Origin: Arion vulgaris | Taxonomy: Eukaryota > Mollusca > Gastropoda > Stylommatophora > Arionidae | DNA: 64,000 bases | NCBI GenBank assembly: GCA_020796225.1 | Contig: CM036764.1 | Span: 24,670,233-24,734,232, forward strand | Reading direction: 5' to 3' | In this document: piece after piece, positions 1 to 10,019 of the stretch | Numbering within the stretch: position 1 is the stretch's first letter | Layout of the letters: every line of letters starts with the position of its first letter | Position numbers and translations under genes: made by a program | The notes under the pieces: model-generated | Database searches by the model: none | The model's input: the letters and a program-made list of their open reading frames with translations, nothing else | What the model was told of the DNA's origin: nothing

Positions 1-1530
1 TTTCTGGTGCAACGATAAACCATACCAAAGCTGTGCTATCATGGTTCTCCCTAAATAATCACATTGTGAAGTCTGACACACCACATGTTACGTTAGATGG
101 ACATACACTCACCCGAACAGCATCTATGAGTTATTTGGGTGTAAAATTTGATCGCAGTCTATGCTTTAGGGACCATATCGACCAAGTTATTGCCAAGGCT
201 CGCAACGCACTATCCGCACTGAGAATCATGGCGGCTGCTAACATTGAGCAACGCCTTCTTGTGCTCTTGTACCAAGGTATTGTTCTGTCATGTATAGAAT
301 ATGCATGCGCTCTCCTAACAATTAGTCCTACGCAAACAGTGAGACTGGAAAGAATTCAGAATGAGGCTATGCGCATCATTCTGGGATGCACCAAAGATAC
401 ACCAGGAGTGTCAATGCGATTCCTTCTTGATCTCCCAACTATTGCTAACAGAATTGAAACTTGGAGGGTTCGATCATATCTAAGAATCAATGCAACAAGG
501 AACATCCTCTCCGTGAAGAACTCATTAAGGAGAAAGGGTGTAGACTCTAGAGAGGCAGATCATGGCTGAGTCAGGCGGAAGATACGCTTAGGAAAATATG
601 TGATCCTTCCGGAATTGCAACAGGAGAGGAATGGATTGCTGTGCCGCCTCAATTTCCGACTGCTTTCACCGTTATTACATCTATTAAGAAAAAATGTGAA
701 TAAAATAATCTATCACTGCTAAACGTGGAGGTGGAGGCTCTCTTGAATGACATCATCAATGATACAGATGTGGTTATTTACACCGATGGTTCAGTCATTC
801 GCCAACAACGCTGTGCGTGGGCTTTTCAGCACGCTCAGGAGGAAAAATAATAAGAGAGGCCAGTGGGGCCTACACAACAACCACAAGTAGCTTGACAATG
901 GAGGTTCGGGCGGTTACGGAGGCGGTGAACTGGTTGGCATCTCACAATTACTCTCGTGTTTTCATACTCAGTGACTCCATGAGCATGATTCGTAAAGTCG
1001 AATCAGGTATGGTGAGACGCAACTGGGTGGAGGTACTGATACAGACAAGGATCAGAAAAATCACCTTTATTTTTGTCCCTGGGCACGCAGGAGTTAGGGT
1101 AATGAACGAGCTGATAGATTGGCTGGCTTAGCTACAATATCAGAGGGGGCTGCAATGGATCGAAGTGACATTCTTCACGCATTGAGAGTCTTTCCGAACA
1201 GAGGAGTTTCAGGGCTGTGAATCCCACTCGCTGACCAGATTGAAAGAGATGGGTGTTAATATTGGTGCAGCCCGAAAAGAACGACATACTAAATATGCAA
1301 AGAGATTGATTAATCAACATCGAACTGGCGTGTTGGGTCGCTGGATGCTGCTGGATTTGCTGAGACGGAGATCGGAGCACCTATGGACATGTCCGGAGTG
1401 CTATGATGATAGTCCTCATATAACTGATGTGATGTGACATTCATTTACGTGATATTTTGAGTTTAAAACGTTATCTTGTTTTCATCGAGAGTTTGTTTTG
1501 TATTCATAGATTTTAATAAATACGTTTCGA
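1..1530 (+). mobile_element. LINE relic: RT C-terminus, RNase H and zinc-finger tail
   Basis: Three coding pieces in order form the 3' half of an RNase H-bearing LINE (I/Nimb/Jockey-like). Positions 33-569 read as the post-catalytic part of a reverse transcriptase, with the motif SYLGVKFDRSL followed by a helical thumb-like region. Positions 817-1131 read as RNase H, with FILSDS carrying an acidic residue and a degraded FVPGHAGV motif. Positions 1240-1437 give a tail with CPECYDDSPH, a likely Cys/His knuckle. Stops and frame changes separate the pieces, so it cannot encode a polyprotein. AATAAA near 1516 may be the 3' processing signal. The 5' part is outside the window or lost. A second copy of the same family lies at 23225-23762 on the other strand. 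The clade name is inference; RT plus RNase H is seen. Confidence 0.85.
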
Positions 1531-1644
1531 GCAAACCTTAGTTTTATTTAAGGCGGGAGACCCACCCAGAACAACGGTTGTATTTTTTTTTAATTCAAAG
1601 AAAAAAAACTATCAAAAACATATTGTCATACAATTTGGTCACCT

Positions 1645-2121
1645 GTTGCAAAAGGCATTGTTTTTTATGATAAACAACGTTTAGTGTATGCACTGTAATT
1701 AGTTATTTAAAAATAATTAATTTTCTTGCAAATTTATTGTAAAAAACTCCCACTTCATCGTGCAGTGGATTTCATAAATAGAAGAAGGGCAAAGAAGGCC
1801 AAACTGGCATATGATGTACATGACACCCATAGCTATAGCGTGAACCTCCAAAAATGTCTAACTCAATTGGTTTTGTAGATATGGTTTTTGCAATGTAACC
1901 CTTCCAAATTAAAAAAAAAAATTCAAATTAGAAAAGCAATATCTCTGTTCTCAATATCAATATCACCCATAGTTATAGCGTGAACCTCCACTCTTAGTCT
2001 TTGTCTAAACTGTATATAAACAGAGATATTGCTTTTCTAATTTGAAATTATTTTTTAATTTGGAAGGGTTACATTGCAAAAACCATATCTACAAAACCAA
2101 TTGAGTTATGCCTTTTGCAAC
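1645..2121. repeat. Foldback element with near-perfect long inverted arms
   Basis: The ends are an exact 14-bp inverted repeat, gttgcaaaaggcat at 1645-1658 and its complement at 2108-2121. Inside, about 90 bp from 1859 is nearly perfectly complementary to 2017-2110, so the strand could fold into a long hairpin. The block from 1659 to 1858 sits between terminal repeat and arm on the left side only, so the palindrome is asymmetric. A direct repeat of about 25 bp (atagcgtgaacctcca, 1835 and 1975) lies in the spacer. No transposase is visible; a foldback or MITE-type DNA transposon is the simplest reading. Confidence 0.7.
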
Positions 2122-2880
2122 GATCCGCACAAAATTGTGATTCACGTTTTCACCTTATTGTTTCAATTTAACTTACAGGAATTCGGCAACTTGTTCTGTT
2201 GTTTTCAGTTTAGGGATTCAGGTCTAGCTAACGAGAGGTATTGATTCTGCATACATAATTGTGTTGTTAACTTTATTATAGATAGAATGCTCACTAAATA
2301 TTTATTTACTGCAAAACTGCATCCCCGACGCATATATATATATATATAAAATGATATGTTTGAGGTGATAGTTTATATATTTATAATATTATATCTTCAT
2401 CACAATTATTCTTTTTTCATTTGTTTCTCATGAAATATAACAGTTGTTGGTCAGGTCGTCATCGAACCAATTGGTTGACAGACAGGCCACAGCTAACGCA
2501 CTAGAAAACACACTGTGACCAACACTCAAGCTAGAGTAACAACACCACAGTATACCTGAGATTCGGTCTATATTAAATAAAGGAATATGAGATTGGCATG
2601 TGTCATTTATTCTGCGATCCATGTCTGCTATTGACGCAAAACCAGCGTAAAATTTATGCAAACTACGAGCGGGTAGAAACGTTTTGCTTCTATATTTTTA
2701 GTAACATAGGACATATCTGGAAAAAATCTAATTCTCTACAGTTGCATGACATCTTCCCTCCACCATGATTGACCTTGTACACAAAGATGATAACATTTTT
2801 CTTCTTCAATGATCCAGCGGCACTTGAGCTCTTGTCCTTTGGCCCAATGCTATGTAGTGGTAACTGCATGTGTTTGTAAG
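2122..2880. other. No gene recognised
   Basis: AT-rich sequence with a short (AT)n run near 2334-2348. Short ORFs here have no recognisable motif. Part of 2700-2880 may be the far 3' flank of the adjacent minus-strand LINE relic, but this cannot be shown. Confidence 0.5.
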
Positions 2881-2884
2881 TTGT

Positions 2885-3262
2885 TCTTTTGTTCCGTATA
2901 ATGTGTTCCATTTATCTGGCATTGGAGGAAGGAGAGTCTTTCTGATGTCATCTAGTGCTTGACACTTGAAGAGATGGTGGTGAACGGTTTCATGATGATG
3001 TGCACACAGTTGGCACTTTGGAGTGTGTTATGGTTGAATTCTGTTCAAGTGATTATTAAGTGTTGTGTGCTGGGTTCTGATCAATGGTGCTCTGATCTCT
3101 TCTTGTAAGGTGGTTGATGTTGTCATTAAGGTTAGGGCTGGCCATATGGCTGTACACATCTCTTCCCGTGTCTCCCATGACCCATCTGTTCAGCCAAATT
3201 TCTTTATTTTCTCTCAATGCAAATCAAAATGGATGAGTGTTCAGACTTGCGGTGAGCGCTGT
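2885..3262 (-). mobile_element. LINE relic: C-terminal region with Cys/His finger
   Basis: Read on the minus strand with frame changes, the segment gives a typical C-terminal LINE tail: EIWLNRWVMGDTGRDVY, then NHLTRRDQS, then CQLCAHHHETVHHHLF followed by KCQALDDIRKTLLP. The C-x2-C-x4-H...H...C arrangement matches the zinc-finger-like end of RNase H-containing LINE polyproteins. It is truncated at both ends and non-coding now. Confidence 0.65.
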
Positions 3263-3299
3263 TATTGAATTCTTAACAGGGTAACATGTTACCTCAGTT

Positions 3300-3665
3300 G
3301 AAATTCACAGACGTATGCAAGCCGTTAATGGTGATCAGCATGTTGATGTGATTGCAGTAAGACAATGGGTTAAACCGTTTGAGAAGTTGGTCAATCAGAT
3401 TTCAATGACAAAGCAGGTGTGTACGGTATGAGACTGCAATTGATCAGTTTCATCAAGATCGCGTTGAAGAACTATTCACGGAGATAGTCGCATCCAATAT
3501 AAAGAAATTGCTGTTGAATTAGAAATTTCAAAGGAGAGCATGGGACACATTATTGGTGTTCTTGGATTCCCAAAGTTTGTCCCAGATGGGTACTGTGATA
3601 AAGATGTGAAGTCCGAAGGGAAATGTTTTAAAAGCAAAATGATTTCTTTATGTAAGGGTGTCAAG
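3300..3665 (+). mobile_element. Mariner-type transposase N-terminal relic (HTH)
   Basis: In shifting frames the plus strand reads RMQAVNGDQHVDVIAVRQWV, then FHQDRVEEL, then QYKEIAVELEISKESMGHII and VLGFPKFVPD. This order matches the two helix-turn-helix halves of mariner/Tc1-type transposases and their SETMAR/GVQW3-like relatives. The catalytic DDD region is not present and frameshifts break the reading, so this is a dead fragment. The call comes from motif order read by eye. Confidence 0.6.
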
Positions 3666-3939
3666 AACTAGGGCGACTGGCAAAAATCTATTGACTTGGG
3701 TAGTGATTTTGTTGAAAAATAATTGAAAATCTTTGATACTACATAGTGTCGATAGACCATATATCATATAGGTTATTGCTTTGCATATTTCATTAAAATA
3801 TCTTCCCGTTCTTTTTCTATTTAAGTGGAGGCAAATGTAGGCTATTGCTTTGCTTATTTCATCAAAATATCTTCTAGTTCATTTTCTATTTAAGTGGAGG
3901 CAAAATGTATCAGTCCTCCTTCCCAAGCCGGTGAGGTTT

Positions 3940-5511
3940 ATTGCTGTAGATATTACCTATCTCCATTAACATCTGATCTTAGCCCTCTTCCCAATTGTTG
4001 AGTCTTAGTATTTCTAGATATACTTCAATATTATATCTCAATCATTTTCTTGGTCTGCCATGTGGCCTCTTCTACTTGAACTTTTTTTGTATATGTAATT
4101 TTAGGCTCTGGTTTTTTTGCCATCATTTCAATGTGCCACAGCCATCCTATTCTATTAACCGTCCTGCTGGTGGTAGTTAATGGTGATTTAATTAAATAAT
4201 ATAAACATCCTTATTGTTTCTCATTCTCCATTATTTTCATCATTGTTGGATGTAAGCCTTGTTTCAAAAGTCTGTAATATGTTGTTTTGTTAGCTCCAGG
4301 CTTCTTCTTCAAACTATCCATATCGATCACTTGTTAAGCCACTCTTTGCGATTTGTATGTGATCTGAGCCAAAGAGTGATTGTATGCTGTGCCAGTTGTG
4401 TGCCTACAAGTAGGCCAGCACATAAGACTTCTGCAACGCTTTTTATTTACTAGGGTAGCTTCCCTAGGCCACTACCTCAGTCGCCTCTTACGACATACCT
4501 TATAGGTCGCAGTGTTACTATTCTGTGCTCCCTTCGAGCCCCAACAACACATGGGCGAGGCTCCAGGCTTCAGATCTATAAAATACAAATTTTTATTTTT
4601 TTAACAGGACAAACACTTGGATTTTAGCAACTTGAGTATGTGTTGTAGGGCAAAGTATTCCTTATTTCCTGATTGTATTCTAGACTTTAGTTCTTCTCTT
4701 ATATTGAAGCTATTGAAGTTTGTACCCAAGTACTTGAATGTTTATGTTCTTTTGATCTTCATATTATCTATTTGTATGTATTCAGCTTTCTTTTTGTTTT
4801 GATCTCTTGTTATTATCATAAATTCTGTCTTGTCTAGATTTATGCTTAGTTAATTTTTCTTATTAATTCCATAAGTAATACTGCATCTATGTCATATGCA
4901 TAACCAAGTATTCTTGTTGTTTCTTCTATAGCACCATCTTCCTGTACATTCTGTATGCTTTTTTTCCAGGGATATATTAAAAGAAGTGGATATTACCTTG
5001 TTTTACTCCCATTCTTTTAAAAAAATTGGTCTGATTTCCTGCCAATATATATTTGTTATGCGAGTCATCCATGTATAATCAAGTCATGCTGATTAACTTG
5101 TTTGGTACTTCATTATGCTATTCGTATGTATTATATCATAGACTTTTCTGAAACCCACAATAATATTATTTATTTGTTTCTTTAACTCCCACCTTTTCTC
5201 AGTGATTTGTAGCAGAGTAAAATCTGGTCTATGGTTGATCTTTTCTGTCTGAAACTTGCTTGGTAGTCACCTAAGATATCATCTGCATACATTTTTATTC
5301 TGTTCAGTATCACAGCTGATACTATTATTAAGCTCCTAGATAATAGTGATATGACTATAGTTTTCACATTTATTCTTGTTCCCTTTCCTGAAGATGGGAA
5401 AGCCTGACCACCATCTTTTATAATCTCAGCTCCAATTCCATGCGATCCAATTGCTTTATTATTTTTTATTTGTATTATGGCATATATCCACCTATGTGCC
5501 GCCTTTGACAC
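3940..5511 (-). mobile_element. RTE/CR1-like LINE reverse-transcriptase relic, split by SINE B1
   Basis: The upstream (high-coordinate) end reads IKNNKAIGSHGIGAEIIK and GDYQASFRQKRSTIDQI, classic RT fingers/palm motifs. Further along come GVKQGN, then INLDKTEFMII and a FKYLGT-like motif. The C-terminal part near 3960-4180 resembles RRTVNRIGWLWHIE and an EEATWQTKKM motif. The FADD catalytic box is not intact and stops occur throughout. SINE B1 (4305-4559) interrupts the C-terminal part and its 12-bp TSD lies inside this relic, so the SINE arrived later. Confidence 0.75.
4305..4559 (-). mobile_element. SINE family B copy (B1) with 12-bp TSD
   Basis: The plus strand begins cttcttcttc, the complement of a (GAA)n tail, and ends in the family 5' sequence (gcccatgtgttgttggggctc when reversed). 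It contains the hairpin block ctagggtagcttccctag near 4449 and the shared core around 4480. The flanks gctccaggcttc at 4293-4304 and 4560-4571 are an exact TSD. Confidence 0.85.
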
Positions 5512-5539
5512 GAAAGGAACAAACTAACTAATTATGGCA

Positions 5540-6152
5540 TAACACAACACTGAAACAAGTTCATCGATTCAAGTACCTGGGAACACTAATGACATCAGAT
5601 GACAGGTGTAAAACAGAGATCAGAAGTAGAATAGCTCAAGCGAAAGCGTCTTTTATGAGAATGAAAAACACACTATGCGTGAATTCACTACCAATGGTAC
5701 TGCGAAAACGAATACTCCAGTGCTGTATTGATCCAATACTTCTGTATGGCAGCGAATCATGGACACTGAATAAACAATCAATACGATCATTGAAAGCCAC
5801 AGAGATGTGGTTTTACAGAAGAATGCTGAAAATTCCATGGCCAGCGAAGAAAACAAATGAGGTTTTAAATCAGGCCTGCTTACAAAGAAACCTTATCAAA
5901 CGAATAAGAATCCGACAATCAAGGTTCTTCGGGCATATAATGCGAAGAGAAGGCTTAGAACATTTGGTAACAACAAGTAAAATTCAGGAAGGAGAGATCG
6001 AGAAGACAGAGGAGAAGATGCTGTATGGTCTGACATCATAGTTCGACACAATCTCGACATCAGAACTGATTACATGCACCAAGCAGAGAGAGTTGTGGAG
6101 AGACATGATCGCCTACGCCGGCAGGCATGGCACTTGATTGATTGATTGATTA
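5540..6152 (+). mobile_element. LINE C-terminal relic with (TTGA)n tail
   Basis: The plus strand reads FKYLGTLMTSDDRC, then ILLYGSESWTLN, then TEMWFYRRMLKIPWPAKKTNE and RQSRFFGHIMRREGLEHLVTT, the conserved post-RT region of an RTE/CR1-like LINE. The reading is open from 5589 to 6041 and then degenerates. It ends in ttgattgattgattgatt at 6133-6152, a microsatellite 3' tail. It lies head-to-head with the minus-strand RT relic, and the sequence differs, so these are separate insertions. Confidence 0.8.
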
Positions 6153-6159
6153 TGGTATA

Positions 6160-6780
6160 CATTATTTCTTCAAAATCAGGCTCTTTAACATTTGATTCTC
6201 ATGTTAGTATCTTTTCTTTTGGAAACTTGTTCATTAGAGTTTGACAGTTTATCAGTTCTGTAAAATATTCTTTCTATTTGTGACATATTTCTGCTTTTTT
6301 TTGTATCATGTTCCCACTGCTGTTATCTTTTATACCATATATATACGATATCATATAAATAAATATATATATATATATCGTATATCATGTTCACAATCCA
6401 TGCCAAAGTGGAAGCATAGCTGATGATGATTGCAGAAGAAGAGAGCTGTATGCAATCATGACCAGGCTATGCTCTGAACAATGTAAGAACATCGATATAA
6501 ATATAATGAAAAATTGTATGAGCAACCATATGGCATTGAGTATGTTTGTTGAGTGGCAAAGAAAATGGTTTGGTCATAAGACAGTGAAGACTGATCAACT
6601 ACAATGTTGTGTCTACAGCAGTAAAAGATGACAGACTAATTGAACCATCATCATTGCACCAGAGAATTGGTGAGATTGAGCTTCTAGTCCCTTAGAAGAT
6701 GATGATAACGAAGAGGGTTACATTTGAACATGCAAAAGAACCATTGACAGTGTCAAATCAGTAACAGTAGGCTGGAAAGC
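6160..6780. other. No gene recognised
   Basis: Low-complexity AT-rich DNA with an (AT)n run at about 6364-6378. Weak coding-like stretches around 6390-6760 have no recognisable motif. Confidence 0.4.
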
Positions 6781-6784
6781 CATT

Positions 6785-6995
6785 GTCGCCGCGTGCCCAG
6801 CGTGTTCATAGCGCGTTGGACTACGGGTGGCTAGTCCTCTGTAAGTGCGGGTTCAACTCCGCAGACTGGCAGAAAAGCTACAGGTTCCCCAGATTTACGG
6901 TGGTCGTGGCACCGAGCGAAGGAGTTACGATGTCCATGACACCGAGCCGAAGAGCTTTCAGCTCAAGTGCTTCTGGTTTGAAGGGGAAAAAAAAA
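6785..6995 (+). mobile_element. tRNA-like SINE family G, copy 1
   Basis: The head is tRNA-like, with an A-box-like tagcgcgttggacta, a B-box-like gggttcaactcc, and closing arms cccagc / gctggc-type in the better copies. The body contains gttacgatgtccatg and the end is A-rich. Copies at 29330 and 53008 match over about 200 bp. Confidence 0.8.
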
Positions 6996-7089
6996 GGCCA
7001 TTGTCCAGGCAAAAAAAATAATTACCAGTAATTAAAATTAAGATCCTACAAGTGTTCATTATCCTCAAAATGAAATCGTGTAATCTAGG

Positions 7090-7205
7090 CTGTACAGCAG
7101 AGTTTGTGCACTACCGTTGAGATCTGCCTGTGTAAGAAATAGATCGAAGCACATATGGTTATACACTGAAGTGCAATGATGATGTTCCTATCAATCATTT
7201 AATTA
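7090..7205 (+). mobile_element. SINE family H, truncated 3' part
   Basis: Shares the block ctgtgtaagaaa...gcacatatggtta...gaagtgcaatg with the H copies at 29750, 32220 and 60935 (those read in the other orientation). The tRNA-like head is missing, as expected from 5' truncation. Confidence 0.65.
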
Positions 7206-7965
7206 ATTACGCTATATTAGATACAATTTGAGCACTGAATAGATTGAATTTGTTTCTTTATACAGAGTTGATGAATAATCATCACCTTTAAAGCTTGCCA
7301 AGTCAGTCCATGCAACATGGAATTTTTGACAGGTCTGAAAGATGCAATCTCTCATGGAATATCCAAAGATGAATATATGGCTATTTGGAAACAAGAGAGA
7401 AAACTCAAGTGTAGCAATGATGAAACACAAAGTAACATATCAGAGTGTCTCTCCTTTAGTTATTTGCATCATCATTGTCCTGCCTAGTAGTATTTGCTAT
7501 GAATTCTTTCTTCAGTAATCTGTATTGTGAGAATTCAAGTACTTCAGTTGACTTATATTTTACCACCTGTCTTTGATAGTTTCCCATCTGCTTTATCATG
7601 CCACACCAGATATTTCATTTCTGTTATCTTTGGTTTCTTTTGTTATTGATATTTCTGTTAACACATTGACATTTTAGGGATTTGCCTTCCGTTATACCTA
7701 AATGTATATTGTATTTTGGATGTTATCAAATTTTTGTTTACAAAATCATTGATTTTTAATAAATGTTTTCTCCTTTAATATCTTCATTTTATTTCATAGT
7801 TTTCTATGGTGTACCTACCATTTTTTACAAGAACCATATCTTTTTTTTTGTATTATTAATTTTGTTGTCCAAGAACCAGAACCACATCCTTACAGCTGTG
7901 TTAGTTCTACATAACAATACAAGACTCCTTAGTTCCTTCATTGCTAGACTTGTTGGCTATTGTTT
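7205..7965. other. No gene recognised
   Basis: AT-rich sequence without recognisable coding motifs, tRNA-like boxes or long repeats. Confidence 0.4.
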
Positions 7966-7974
7966 TATTTGTTG

Positions 7975-8225
7975 TGGGAGTCTCTGTGGCTAAGTGGTTA
8001 AGCCCTTTGCCTTACGAGTCGAAGGTTGTGGGTTCGAATCCGAACCGTGCCGTTCTATTCACGAGTGCAGTTTTTCCAGAGACCCCTAGGATTGTTGCTG
8101 GTGCTATGGAGTTCGTGCTTTAGGAAATACTCTCGGCAGGTGGCTTGCAATTTCTGCAGAGAGGGACCGAGCCATGAGGTAAAACCCGGTCAATGAAGTC
8201 AATCCTTCGGCTTTAAACCTTTTTT
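7975..8225 (+). mobile_element. tRNA-like SINE family D, copy 1
   Basis: Starts tctctgtggctaagtggtt (A box) and carries gggttcgaatcc (B box) 45 bp later, then a body with ccagagacccctaggattg and a T-rich end. Matches copies at 19300, 24605 and 24800. The tRNA-like part lacks a complete acceptor stem and the body is SINE, so it is not a tRNA gene. Confidence 0.8.
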
Positions 8226-8499
8226 GTTTTATTTGTATTTTCTTGCAGTCTGATTAAACTTGATTTTTTTTTACTTCTGTTATGAATCTCCAAATTTTAT
8301 GTTAAAACATCTAAGGAATTCGAATTTTGCTACTTTCTGGGTTTTTAAAAACTTGATTCCACATTTTCTCTGTATGTCCACTGTTGCTATAACCATTGTT
8401 TGTTTGTAAAATGCTTTGGAGAATGTAGTATAACTAGATACCAATAGACCGATAATTAAACTTTTCCTATATAAATATATATATATACAAAAATATTCC

Positions 8500-8640
8500 A
8501 TCCATCCATCGATCTATCATCTACCTGCCTGCCTACCTACCTCCTTGTCTGACTGCCTACCACCCCCCACCCCCACTCATCTATCTATTTAGCTACCTGC
8601 CCACCACACACCTATCTATCTATTTATTTATATCCTCTTT
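8500..8640. repeat. Degenerate (CTAC/CTAT)n low-complexity tract
   Basis: Pyrimidine-rich repeats of catc, ctac and ctat interrupted by a C run. No coding content. Confidence 0.7.
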
Positions 8641-8649
8641 GTTTCCCAT

Positions 8650-8901
8650 TTCTTCTTCTTTGCGTTTACTCTTTACTACTAATTTTAATCACTCTTTGTG
8701 ATATGTTTGATCTTTGCCAAGAACGTGTATACATTGCACATTGGTTTGGTAGGCCCTAAACGCATAGACTTCTACACGTTTAGGACATGTGCATCCGATT
8801 TCAGCCAAACCTCCTTAGTCGCCTCTTACGACATGCGTTGCAGGTAACAGTGGTTCTATTCTTTACACCCCAAATTTGGACCCTTGTAACCACTCGGGTG
8901 G
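8650..8901 (-). mobile_element. SINE family A, copy A1
   Basis: The plus text runs from ttcttcttctttgcg through the shared core (gcctcttacgacatg) to ttgtaaccactcggg. In sense orientation this is the 5' head, core, body and (GAA)n tail. About 250 bp, nearly full length; small differences from copies A2-A7. Confidence 0.85.
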
Positions 8902-9159
8902 TTTCCCATTTGACACATAAGACGTCTACAAAAGATTTCCATTGTTGCCCCTCTGCCGTCTTTCTATTGTTTCCCACATCAGGCCCCAATCTTTCTCTTT
9001 CCCCAATCTTTCTCTTTCCCCATATTTATTTCTTTATAAAACTCACATGAGTTCCACTTTATAGATTTTTATAAAAAGTATGTTAGAAAGATATATACTT
9101 ACCTTATTCTTCCCTTTATATTTATGCACTTGTTAATTTCATTGTTCACAGTAAAGGTT

Positions 9160-9315
9160 ATTATTTTAGCACCACTTTACCTCTGAAGTCGGAGAAGGCA
9201 TGCCTCTATGGGAGGGAACACTGATAATAAGGAAAACAGGTCTTCATGCAAATATCAATCAGATGTGCTATACCAGGCGTCTTGAATACGCCTGAGTTCA
9301 TAGCGTGACGCAAGA
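9160..9315 (-). repeat. Repeat family K
   Basis: Contains ctgataataaggaaaacagg and surrounding sequence shared in reverse with 20265-20360, 25640-25800 and 31960-32060. No tRNA-like box seen; type unknown, probably a SINE or its fragment. Confidence 0.5.
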
Positions 9316-9639
9316 AGAAGATAAAGCACCAGTTAATAAACCATATAAAACATGCCATTTATGTGTCCGTTTACTTAATTCAACACTATATGAAATAACT
9401 TGAGAAGACAATTAGAATCTTAGAAATTCAAGAGCAAACAAGAATAGAGATAATCAACATTGAGATCAAACAAATGAGATAGAAGGAATAGAGAAGAAAT
9501 AGTAAGGATAATCGGTAGACGAGCACATGGAAGAAAAAAAATAGCCAAATGGTCATTTGTCTACTGAAACTGCAATAAAAGAAAAGACTAAATTGAAGAT
9601 AGATGTCCGAAACCAAAATTATGGAGAGTCTATGACTGA

Positions 9640-9880
9640 TAGTGGAGCATCTGGCCGAATGGATTAGACCTCTGCTCTATTTTAAATGAGTTTTTTTGTT
9701 GTCTGGGGGATAAATAAAAATACTAACCTGAACAGTTTCGCTGTGACTGCACTAGCCATGCAGCCATTAAATTCCTCCGGCACATATCCCCCGTCCACCG
9801 CTCTAAAAGTGGTAACACAGGCGGTAAAGACAGTTTGTTTTTTAATGACTGCATTATGCTTCTGTCGGATGACCATCTGA
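9640..9880 (+). mobile_element. SINE family F, copy 1
   Basis: Head tggccgaatggattag resembles a tRNA-Leu/Ser A box. In this copy the B-box region is degraded (the segment after ctctgc is shortened), while the body matches copies at 40632, 49093 and 60180. Confidence 0.75.
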
Positions 9881-10019
9881 TCTGTTGATGACCATCAACA
9901 ACTGAAGCATATCTTCTAGTTGTTATAAAGTTTACTTTTCCTCTATTTAATGATGATGGTGATGCAGTGTCAGAGTGATGTTTACCATAAACCTGTTATT
10001 TGTTTACTCCTGTGTACAG

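Noticed and set aside
1827..1990. Direct repeat with atagcgtgaacctcca as a separate element
   Set aside because: It lies within the foldback element and is better treated as part of it.
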